From: a virus
IMG/VR virus record: IMGVR_UViG_3300025133_006005
Location: 1 to 38,265 of that record
Direction: 5' to 3' (one strand)
Length of the DNA: 38,265 nt
Shown here: piece by piece, positions 32,128-38,265 of the stretch
Layout of the letters: each line of letters opens with the position of its first letter
Numbering within the stretch: position 1 is the first letter of the stretch
Position numbers and translations under genes: made by a program
Notes under the pieces: generated by a model
Told to the model about the DNA's origin: nothing
Seen by the model: the letters and a program-made list of their open reading frames with translations, nothing else
Database searches by the model: none

Positions 32128-33203
32128 TAAACCTCCTTAAAGTCTACATCAAGTTTATTATAATCTACCATTAAATATCCAAATTGATTAGGAGTAGCCG
32201 CTTGTGGTACTTGATGAGCCATTACACCTTGATATGTTTTATCATCACCTAGATATTTAAAGTTATAAATTTTAATGCCTTTAGGAGATTTTCCTACTAA
32301 TTTAATATCTTTCTTTAATCTTATATCAGACATAAATTGTGCTCCAGCTAATGCTGCACCTGTTACTTGACCAAAGATACTTGGGCCAGCTACTGGTGTT
32401 CCTACTGATCCTGATCTTTCTTCTCCATAACTTCTTATAGGAGCACCTGATAAAGCTCCAACCATTTGTCTTATTTGTCCAGCAGGATATTCTCTTGCTT
32501 CTATAAAGTCACGATATCCTTCTGCTAATTTAGCTTGTTCTATTCCACGTGCTTGTGCACCAAAAGCTTGAAGACCTTGCGCACCTGATTGTAAAGCTCC
32601 TATCTGAGTAGTTGCAGCACCTAGTTGTTGACCTAGTCCTGCCATTTGTGCTTGTCTATCTTGAGCAAATCTACTTGCACCTGATTCAAAACCAGCTTGT
32701 CTTAATCTTGCTGTTGTATCAGCTACTGAATCTAAATATCTTTCTTGTCCTAATACATTTTCTATACCCTGTCTGGATCCACCAAAAGCACCTGCCCCTA
32801 CAGCAGAAGCATCCATAGCTGTTCTACTTCTACCATAAGCATCACCTAAATCTGTTAATGCTCCTGAAATAACTTGAGCTTCATAAGGATTAGCATAAGT
32901 TGCAGCTGTTGCTGTATCATAAGTTTGCGCACCAGCATTTGCTATTTGTTGACCTATACCAGCTAATTGTCCAGCTTGAGGAATTACTTGTTGAGAATAT
33001 ACATTTTCTGCTGCAATTTCTTGAGGATCAAGTGCAGCTATACGTTGACCTTGATACGCAGTATAAGGTTGAGCAAATACATTTTCTGCTGTTCTTAAAG
33101 TTCGTTCTTGAATTTCTTTAAAGTATTCAGGTATATCATAGCTAGTCGATGACTGCGATGGTGCCTGTACTACTGTTGTGCTTGGTTTGAATATACTACC
33201 CAT
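32127..33203 (-). CDS. Virion protein with C-terminal S74-type intramolecular chaperone
   Basis: 358 residues. The first 285 are Ala/Gly/Gln-rich and helical (GQQIANAGAQTYDTATAATY and AGAFGGSRQG), unlike a fibre shaft and more like an ejection or needle protein. From S292 the sequence SDIRLKKDI, followed by IYNFKYLGDDKTYQGVMAHQ, is the conserved start of the S74/endosialidase chaperone, where self-cleavage occurs before the Ser. Only 67 residues follow, shorter than the usual chaperone of about 100 or more. It overlaps the GNAT gene by 8 bases. Confidence 0.75.
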   Translation of the reverse strand: MGSIFKPSTTVVQAPSQSSTSYDIPEYFKEIQERTLRTAENVFAQPYTAYQGQRIAALDPQEIAAENVYSQQVIPQAGQLAGIGQQIANAGAQTYDTATAATYANPYEAQVISGALTDLGDAYGRSRTAMDASAVGAGAFGGSRQGIENVLGQERYLDSVADTTARLRQAGFESGASRFAQDRQAQMAGLGQQLGAATTQIGALQSGAQGLQAFGAQARGIEQAKLAEGYRDFIEAREYPAGQIRQMVGALSGAPIRSYGEERSGSVGTPVAGPSIFGQVTGAALAGAQFMSDIRLKKDIKLVGKSPKGIKIYNFKYLGDDKTYQGVMAHQVPQAATPNQFGYLMVDYNKLDVDFKEV

Positions 33204-33651
33204 TGACTATAAAAGTTCCTCCTATAACTTTAAAACCTAATTTAATAAAGGCATTGTTTTTTCTTTCAACATCTTTACCTTGGAATATTTCACATATAGC
33301 AGTAACTTTATGAGCTAATGCATATTCCTTAAATACTATCATTAAAGAACGAAAAATGCTAAATCTTCGATGTTGTGGACTTACATGTAACCATAAAGTT
33401 CTCATAAACTTTTTATCACTATACCACGTTTCATCTACTGTAGCAGCTAATGTTCCTACAATAATATTTTCATATTCTACTACTATAACAAAACTATTCT
33501 TAATGTAAAATACTATATTTTCTAATGCTTTCTTATTATTAGTATTTCCAAAGTTAAAAGGAGCCTCTATTAACCATGTTTTTAATAATTCTCTTATTCG
33601 AACAGCATCAGAAATCTGTGCTTTTCGTATTTTATATTTATCTTTTTCCAT
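33196..33651 (-). CDS. GNAT N-acetyltransferase
   Basis: 151 residues with a typical GNAT order: IRKAQISDAVRIRELL at the start, a VEYENIIVGTLAATV strand pair, LWLHVSPQHRRFSIFRSLM for the acetyl-CoA pyrophosphate loop (here degenerate, Q-x-x-R-R-F-S), and NNAFIKLGFKVIGG at the C-terminus. Lone acetyltransferases among tail genes are frequent in marine podoviruses. The substrate, perhaps a virion or host protein, is unknown. It overlaps the gp10-like gene by 14 bases. Confidence 0.75.
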   Translation of the reverse strand: MEKDKYKIRKAQISDAVRIRELLKTWLIEAPFNFGNTNNKKALENIVFYIKNSFVIVVEYENIIVGTLAATVDETWYSDKKFMRTLWLHVSPQHRRFSIFRSLMIVFKEYALAHKVTAICEIFQGKDVERKNNAFIKLGFKVIGGTFIVNG

Positions 33652-35482
33652 CAGCTCTTAAATTCACTCTTAAAGTTCCAAATCTCCAATTGTCTCCTAT
33701 CGCTGTATTTTCAATTTTAATATTAGATTGTCTACCACGGATTCGAGTATTAATAAACCCTGTTGTGTTACTAACAGTTACAGTTTCACCAACAGTGGTA
33801 TTACCATAAGGATAATCTCGTGTAGTTAAAGTAATTAAAGCATTTCCAGTCTGATTTTGAAAATCAGGTATTATTTTGTTTATAAACATAAATTGTTCAC
33901 CATCTGCTAAATCCCCATCACCAGATTGAATATATGCTGTTAAAGCAGAGCCATCAGCATCTACACCATCTTCCATTCTATAAATTAAACTTCTTCCAGC
34001 TGTTAAACCATTTATTTGAGAAATCGTATTAGAAGTAGAATTAGCTGTATATGAAGTAGCTAAAGGATTTAATTCAACTCCGTTATCTTGATATGTACTT
34101 CTATTCATAGTTCCAAAACACCAGGAGTTTTCTAAATAATTATATATGACATATCTATCATTTTGATCAGAGGAACTAGAAGGGTAATACCATATTACTT
34201 CAGAAAAATTAGAGTTTTGTGCAGCATAAACCTGCGCATATTGAACTTTATTTATATCATCAAATATATGATTTAATACAGGACAAGGTATTTCTTGAAC
34301 AGCACCAGCATATCTAAAGAATTGTCCATCGGACATCCAATAAGCTATATCATCTATTACTATTGCAGAATTAAGACCTACAGCTCCACAATCATTACCT
34401 AATTGTCTAAAACCAAATATAAAAGGAGGACCAATAAAAGACATTGATTGCATTGTAGTATCAGTCCATACTAGAATAGTTCCTTTAGCAGGACGTGCAC
34501 ATCTAATTTCACTTCCTCCTGCTATTCTTTGTGATCCAGCTGAATTAGTTACATTAGGAGTCCATTGATTATATTCTTCTTGATCAGACCAACGAATAAA
34601 CATTTTATCTTGAGTTGAAGTATTACCAATAGAAGTTTCTGTACCCATACATACTACGTGTCTAGTTTCAGTAGATACCATTGATAAAGTTGATTTAGTT
34701 GGTGCATTAGCAATTATTGTAGCTCTATTACCTGTCATTCCACCTGATAAATCCCATTCATAAGTTCCACCTTCTTTTTGAGTAATAATTAAATCTTCTC
34801 CCCAATTATTTATAGACCATAATCTTGCATCAATAGTTACATTTGAAGTTGTTCGAGGAGTTCCCCATGTACTTGCACTCCAAGCACCTGAACCCCAACC
34901 ATATCCGAAAGTTTGAAGACTAGGACCTACATTTAATTGATAAGTTGCTGTACAATTACCAGTAGGACCAACTGTTGAAGTAGCAGTAGCATTACTTTGA
35001 ATTACATAAGCATCTACATTAGTAACTGATAAGATTTCATATTCAGCATCTAAAGTTGCAGCTGCAATTCCTCCAACTGAAGTGCTGGTACTACTTAAAG
35101 TTACAAAATCTCCAGTTGTAGCTCCATGATTTAAATCTGAAATAGTGACATTAGCACTCGTGTTAGTGGTTGTAAAAGCATTAACTAAATTAGCTGTTTC
35201 TCTTATAGGAGTAATATCTTGACTATCACCAGAAGCATAAGTATAGACTTTTCTATCTGTTCCTAAAGCTTCATATCTAGCTCCTGATAAAGAAAACCAT
35301 TGTTCTAAAGCTCTTCCTACTCCTACATAATAAGCTTGACTAAATTTATTCCATCCTCCTAATTTTTGAGGAAGTCCTTTACGAAATCTGATTTTATCTC
35401 CGTCAATCCATCTACCTTCTGCTCCGGTTTCTGTATTTTCGGTGTCTAATCCAGGTTGAAAATTTAACTTTGTTAATGGCAT
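33638..35482 (-). CDS. Tail/packaged-DNA stabilisation protein, P22 gp10-like
   Basis: 614 residues, almost all beta-strand, with repeated WSDQEEYNQW, GSEIRCARPAKGTILVWTD and GQFFRYAG motifs typical of the beta-propeller-like tail hub/stabilisation family (P22 gp10). That protein closes the portal after DNA packaging and forms the nozzle of the short tail. An inserted Ig-like region (about 95-190) is rich in Thr and Ser. No clear ribosome-binding site precedes the ATG at 35482. A transcription terminator lies just upstream, so the gene may have its own promoter. Confidence 0.7.
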   Translation of the reverse strand: MPLTKLNFQPGLDTENTETGAEGRWIDGDKIRFRKGLPQKLGGWNKFSQAYYVGVGRALEQWFSLSGARYEALGTDRKVYTYASGDSQDITPIRETANLVNAFTTTNTSANVTISDLNHGATTGDFVTLSSTSTSVGGIAAATLDAEYEILSVTNVDAYVIQSNATATSTVGPTGNCTATYQLNVGPSLQTFGYGWGSGAWSASTWGTPRTTSNVTIDARLWSINNWGEDLIITQKEGGTYEWDLSGGMTGNRATIIANAPTKSTLSMVSTETRHVVCMGTETSIGNTSTQDKMFIRWSDQEEYNQWTPNVTNSAGSQRIAGGSEIRCARPAKGTILVWTDTTMQSMSFIGPPFIFGFRQLGNDCGAVGLNSAIVIDDIAYWMSDGQFFRYAGAVQEIPCPVLNHIFDDINKVQYAQVYAAQNSNFSEVIWYYPSSSSDQNDRYVIYNYLENSWCFGTMNRSTYQDNGVELNPLATSYTANSTSNTISQINGLTAGRSLIYRMEDGVDADGSALTAYIQSGDGDLADGEQFMFINKIIPDFQNQTGNALITLTTRDYPYGNTTVGETVTVSNTTGFINTRIRGRQSNIKIENTAIGDNWRFGTLRVNLRADGKR

Positions 35483-35520
35483 AATAATAAGTATATAACA
35501 AAATTATTAAATTTATACTA

Positions 35521-35567
35521 AAAATTAAGGAGCATGAGGGGTGGTGTGGATATATATCTCATGCCCC
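35521..35567 (-). terminator. Rho-independent terminator-like hairpin
   Basis: On the minus strand GGGGCATGAG (35567-35558) pairs with CTCATGCTCC (35538-35529) through 10 bp with one G-U, with a 19-base loop, followed by TTAATTTTTAG. The G-U pair is stable only in the minus-strand RNA, showing which strand is functional. It separates the oxygenase genes from the gp10-like gene and would reduce read-through from one to the other. Confidence 0.6.
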
Positions 35568-35583
35568 AAGATTATGTTTTATA

Positions 35584-36219
35584 TTACTTTTTAGGTAAAG
35601 TAAAGCCTTTATACCAGGCAGGAACGCCTAGAAATGGACGTTTATCAAACTCATTTTCTTTAGCTAATTTAGAACCTTTTTTATTATAATGTAAAAATAC
35701 TTGTGCACAATCTTTACCAGTAAATTCTTCTCTCCAATGTTCAAGATCACATCCGGAATATATTAACATGTCACCTGGTTCTAGTTTTACTTTAATACCA
35801 GCTTGACCTTCTTTACTTGTTGGGTCTAAATATATAGGCCAATCATCACCACCTAGATTTAAAGTAGTAGATATTTCACAACTAAATCTATCTTTGTGTC
35901 TAGCTAAAACATCTCCTTTTTTATATATTCTTGCATAAGAATATGTTTCACTTAATTTTAATTTAGTATGTTTCTCCATTACAGGTTTAACTTTCTGTAG
36001 TAAAGTCTCCATAACTAAATCACTATAATGAGAATAAGTATTAGGAACTTGTTGATCATTCCATACTCCCCAATACTCTGTAAATGGTGATATATATTTT
36101 TGATTAAATAAAAATTGCGCAACCTTTCTTTTATTTAAGAAATAAGCAAAAGAAAAATCTGCTAATTCTCTACTAATAGCGCCTTTTAATACTGTATATT
36201 TATTTTTTTTGAATGACAT
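35584..36219 (-). CDS. Fe(II)/2-oxoglutarate oxygenase 4
   Basis: 211 residues. ARIYKKGDVLARHKDRFSCE supplies the iron ligands H108 and D110, and LEHWREEFTGK supplies H161. LEPGDMLIYSGCDLEHW precedes it, and CAQVFLHYN closes the fold. It is a jelly-roll hydroxylase that uses O2 and 2-oxoglutarate; the target, protein or small molecule, is unknown. AAAAGGAG lies upstream of the ATG. It is last of four such genes and overlaps the previous one. Confidence 0.75.
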   Translation of the reverse strand: MSFKKNKYTVLKGAISRELADFSFAYFLNKRKVAQFLFNQKYISPFTEYWGVWNDQQVPNTYSHYSDLVMETLLQKVKPVMEKHTKLKLSETYSYARIYKKGDVLARHKDRFSCEISTTLNLGGDDWPIYLDPTSKEGQAGIKVKLEPGDMLIYSGCDLEHWREEFTGKDCAQVFLHYNKKGSKLAKENEFDKRPFLGVPAWYKGFTLPKK

Positions 36220-36964
36220 TTAAATCTCCTTTTGTTGGTTGTCCATTTTGAATATTTAATACTCCTTTGGGTATGGCTTGACAGTTCCAGTGTATAAATC
36301 TAAAAGGTTCATATCCCATATCTACTATATATTGATGAGGCATATAAGATGGAAAAAAAATCATTTTTCCAGGTTTTACTTCATAATTAATTTGTGTAGT
36401 TGCATATGTAACTTTTGTTTTATCTTTTTCTGGTAAAAGATTCATTATATTACCAGGTCTTGGATCTTCAAAGAAAGGTCGTGATGTTTTTTCACTAGCT
36501 TTTAAAAAATAAAAACCAGAGATATGACCATTCCAATGAGTGTGTAAGGTATGATGTCCACCACCTTTTTTAGCAAACTCTTGTACCCATAATTCTGTAG
36601 TAAATAACTGATGACCAGACATCTCAAAACCCATTTCTTCTAATAGATTATATGCCGTAGCACCTATATAATTTTGTAGTTCTAAAAAATTAGGATCTCC
36701 AATTAAAGAAGTCGAATGAAAAACATGTCCCATATCTCCTTTATCTCCAAACTTTTTATTTCTTTTATCTATATCTTTTTTTAAATTTTTCTTGGCAGTT
36801 TCAATATATTTATCAGAAGCTTTATTCAATTCATCTACAAATGCCGGTTCATCTACATACCATACAGGACATTTAAATAAATCTTCTCTGGCTAATTCTC
36901 GAGGAAAAGACTTAGCACTGCCACAGGATATTTTATCGAATTGTTTTTTACTTCTTTTTTTCAT
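36200..36964 (-). CDS. Putative Fe(II)/2-oxoglutarate oxygenase 3
   Basis: 254 residues. GGGHHTLHTHWNGHISGFYFL contains the H-x-H iron ligands (H141, H143) of the putative 2OG-Fe(II) oxygenase family (TIGR02466/PF13759 type), and IFFPSYMPHQY gives the distal His210, with R222 for 2-oxoglutarate. A basic N-terminal 70 residues precede the jelly-roll. The substrate is unknown. It overlaps oxygenase 4 by 20 bases and follows oxygenase 2 by 4. Confidence 0.7.
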   Translation of the reverse strand: MKKRSKKQFDKISCGSAKSFPRELAREDLFKCPVWYVDEPAFVDELNKASDKYIETAKKNLKKDIDKRNKKFGDKGDMGHVFHSTSLIGDPNFLELQNYIGATAYNLLEEMGFEMSGHQLFTTELWVQEFAKKGGGHHTLHTHWNGHISGFYFLKASEKTSRPFFEDPRPGNIMNLLPEKDKTKVTYATTQINYEVKPGKMIFFPSYMPHQYIVDMGYEPFRFIHWNCQAIPKGVLNIQNGQPTKGDLNVIQKK

Positions 36965-36968
36965 ATAA

Positions 36969-37502
36969 TTAATCTGTTGCGATATTAAGTACTATCCTTC
37001 TTTTTGTATCTGTTTGAACATAACCGTTGTGTTTTGAACTATTTTTAAAAATCAAAGCTTGATTTTTAATAGACTTATAATCTTTTTTATTAATAGTCGT
37101 ACCACCATTACATGTACTAAAATTTAAAATAGTTGTATCAACATCATTCATAACTTTTCCTTTCGCATCCCTTATATCATAATGCTCAGCATGGTCAATT
37201 CTTTTCCCTTGGTTAGTATATAAGTTTAATTTCATTCTTCTCAATTGAGTTACTTTTACATGGGCGTCTATAAAATATAAAATAGGTTCAAAGGTTTCAA
37301 AATAAGGAGAACTTCTACCTTTTTCAAAATCCCATAGTATATGTGTAAACATAAAATTATCATCTAAGGGTTTGTCATTCTTTTTCGCTGAATTTTCAAT
37401 CCAGAACCAGTTAAAATTATTATTAAAAATATTATTTAATTTATTAAAAAATAAAGCTGGTAGAAAATTATCTTTTATTTGAATGGCCACCCTAAATTCC
37501 AT
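36969..37502 (-). CDS. Putative Fe(II)/2-oxoglutarate oxygenase 2
   Basis: 177 residues. KLNLYTNQGKRIDHAEHYD gives H107-x-D109, and SSKHNGYVQ supplies H158, with R168/R169 in the closing strand RRIVLNI. DTTILNFSTCNGGT matches the conserved jelly-roll core. The ATG at 37502 overlaps oxygenase 1 by 28 bases; a GTG at 37490 is an alternative start. The substrate is unknown. Confidence 0.65.
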   Translation of the reverse strand: MEFRVAIQIKDNFLPALFFNKLNNIFNNNFNWFWIENSAKKNDKPLDDNFMFTHILWDFEKGRSSPYFETFEPILYFIDAHVKVTQLRRMKLNLYTNQGKRIDHAEHYDIRDAKGKVMNDVDTTILNFSTCNGGTTINKKDYKSIKNQALIFKNSSKHNGYVQTDTKRRIVLNIATD

Positions 37503-38101
37503 ATTACTAAACTATGTCTAGATCCTTTTTTAACTGGACATACTCTATGCCAAACAAATCCAGGAAATACAACCAAGGATCCTTTAGGAAGTATTTCTGT
37601 ACATTTTATAATATTACGTTTTTTATCAGGGTCTAAATTTCTAAAATCAAATTCGAGTTCCCCACCTTTATATTCTTTAGGATCTGATAATGTCACAGTT
37701 ACTGATAGTTTTCTAATTTTACCATTTGAAGGATCACCTTGTTGTCTTTGATAAGGTTTATCCCAACCATCACAATGCCAATCATAGTATTGACCTTTAT
37801 TATATTTTGTAAATTGACAAGACTCAGAAAAATCCCATTGAAAATTCCAACCTGCACTTTGATTTGCTTGGTGAACATAAGGTTGTATTTCTTTATATAT
37901 CCAACGATCATTCATCCATACAATATCTGAATTTCTTTTCTTTTTTAAATCTTTAAATTGTTGTTGATTTAATGGTTTATCTCCATATCCACCAGTAACG
38001 GCCATTTGATCTTGTAAAGATTTTCCATAACGAACAATATCATCACAAATCCTTTCAGGAATTACTGATTTAAAGTACCAATAATAATTAGTTAGGTTCA
38101 T
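37475..38101 (-). CDS. Fe(II)/2-oxoglutarate oxygenase 1 (PKHD/prolyl-hydroxylase-like)
   Basis: 208 residues. YNKGQYYDWHCDGW holds H109 and D111, VVFPGFVWHRVCPV holds H185, and GSRHSLVIWNLG supplies the 2-oxoglutarate Arg195. SVTVTLSDPKEYKGGELEF is the standard prolyl-4-hydroxylase core strand pair. It is a dioxygenase of the PKHD type; the target is unknown, but its place next to tail genes suggests hydroxylation of a virion or host surface protein. It is first in the run of four. Confidence 0.82.
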   Translation of the reverse strand: MNLTNYYWYFKSVIPERICDDIVRYGKSLQDQMAVTGGYGDKPLNQQQFKDLKKKRNSDIVWMNDRWIYKEIQPYVHQANQSAGWNFQWDFSESCQFTKYNKGQYYDWHCDGWDKPYQRQQGDPSNGKIRKLSVTVTLSDPKEYKGGELEFDFRNLDPDKKRNIIKCTEILPKGSLVVFPGFVWHRVCPVKKGSRHSLVIWNLGWPFK

Positions 38102-38140
38102 AATTTTAAATATACCTGGTTAAAATATATTTAAACAAAA

Positions 38141-38166
38141 ATAAAAAGAATTGATCTAGATCAATT
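38141..38166 (-). terminator. Palindromic terminator-like element
   Basis: AATTGATCTAGATCAATT (38149-38166) is a perfect 18-base palindrome that forms a 7-bp stem with a CTAG loop. On the minus strand it is followed by CTTTTTATTTTTG, and it overlaps the stop codon of the virion gene at the window edge. It therefore looks like the terminator of that gene. Its core also equals the FNR-type binding consensus TTGAT-N4-ATCAA, which is probably coincidence. Confidence 0.55.
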
Positions 38167-38265
38167 ATGTAATAGTGATTGTCCCACTAACTGTAAAGGT
38201 AGCTACTTTATAACTTCCTGCAGGCGCAGGTAAAGTTGTTACTGAATTACATCCTGGAGCAACAG
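38165..38265 (-). CDS. Virion protein, C-terminal end only (cut by window edge)
   Basis: An open frame enters from the right edge and ends with TAA at 38165-38167. The 32 visible residues are small, Thr/Ser/Gly/Val-rich beta sequence (SYKVATFTVSGTITIT at the end), typical of tail or fibre proteins. Nothing more can be said from this fragment. Confidence 0.55.
   Translation of the reverse strand, partial: VAPGCNSVTTLPAPAGSYKVATFTVSGTITIT

Noticed and set aside
32612-33121. Two plus-strand frames full of Leu, Gln and His
   Set aside because: They are the reverse of the Ala/Gln-rich S74 protein gene and show repetitive, non-protein-like composition.
1-38265. CRISPR array, insertion sequence, integrase or attachment site
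   Set aside because: No regularly spaced repeats, transposase or integrase motifs, or duplicated tRNA ends were seen on either strand.

Overview
The window is 38 kb of a very AT-rich marine-type bacteriophage genome. It is probably a short-tailed (podovirus-like) phage of a low-GC alphaproteobacterium. The phage assignment rests on a P22 gp10-like tail/stabilisation protein, a large internal (ejection-type) virion protein, an S74-chaperone protein, a T7-type amidase, a holin, a family A DNA polymerase and dense, overlapping small genes. The host guess rests on repeated ribosome-binding sites reading AGAAAGGAG, which match the extended alphaproteobacterial 16S 3' end (CCUCCUUUCU), plus the base composition. 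Terminase, portal and major capsid genes are not in the window, so the genome continues beyond it; both edges cut a gene.

Layout, read in the direction of transcription (almost everything is on the minus strand, so right to left). 38265-26080 is the late block: the end of a virion protein, four consecutive Fe(II)/2-oxoglutarate oxygenases, the gp10-like tail protein, a GNAT acetyltransferase, an S74 protein, two internal virion proteins, then a PD-(D/E)xK nuclease, amidase, holin and a tiny Cys-rich peptide. Directly after the lysis genes (26058-22605) comes a two-gene unit unusual for a phage: a complete BtuB-like TonB-dependent outer-membrane receptor and a B12-binding-type radical SAM enzyme. 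A lone plus-strand SNF2 helicase (21137-22618) converges with that unit and diverges from the early block.

The early/middle block (21048 to about 6000) holds replication and nucleotide genes: a conserved small protein, a coiled-coil protein, an SSB-like protein with an acidic tail ending in Phe, an archaeo-eukaryotic-type primase, a DnaQ-like exonuclease, a UvrD-like helicase and DNA polymerase A. Embedded in it is what looks like a DNA base-hypermodification pathway. Its parts are a thymidylate-synthase-fold enzyme with the features of dCMP hydroxymethylase (Asp173, the MRSND and GS-x-H-x-Y motifs), a dNMP kinase, a T4 beta-glucosyltransferase-like GT-B protein, a MazG-type pyrophosphohydrolase, a dCMP deaminase and a C5-cytosine methyltransferase. 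A UDP-sugar dehydrogenase and an NAD synthetase overlap each other next to the polymerase. The inference is a T4-like hydroxymethylcytosine pathway whose sugar donor may be a UDP-uronic acid.

The left 6 kb holds a VRR-type nuclease, a GC-rich structured element that folds as a three-way junction with a UUCG tetraloop (5840-5913), a DUF2786 protein, a minimal HExxH metallopeptidase, many very small membrane, lipoprotein or secreted proteins, and two or three virion-type small proteins at the edge. No tRNA, rRNA, CRISPR, insertion sequence, integrase or attachment site was recognised.
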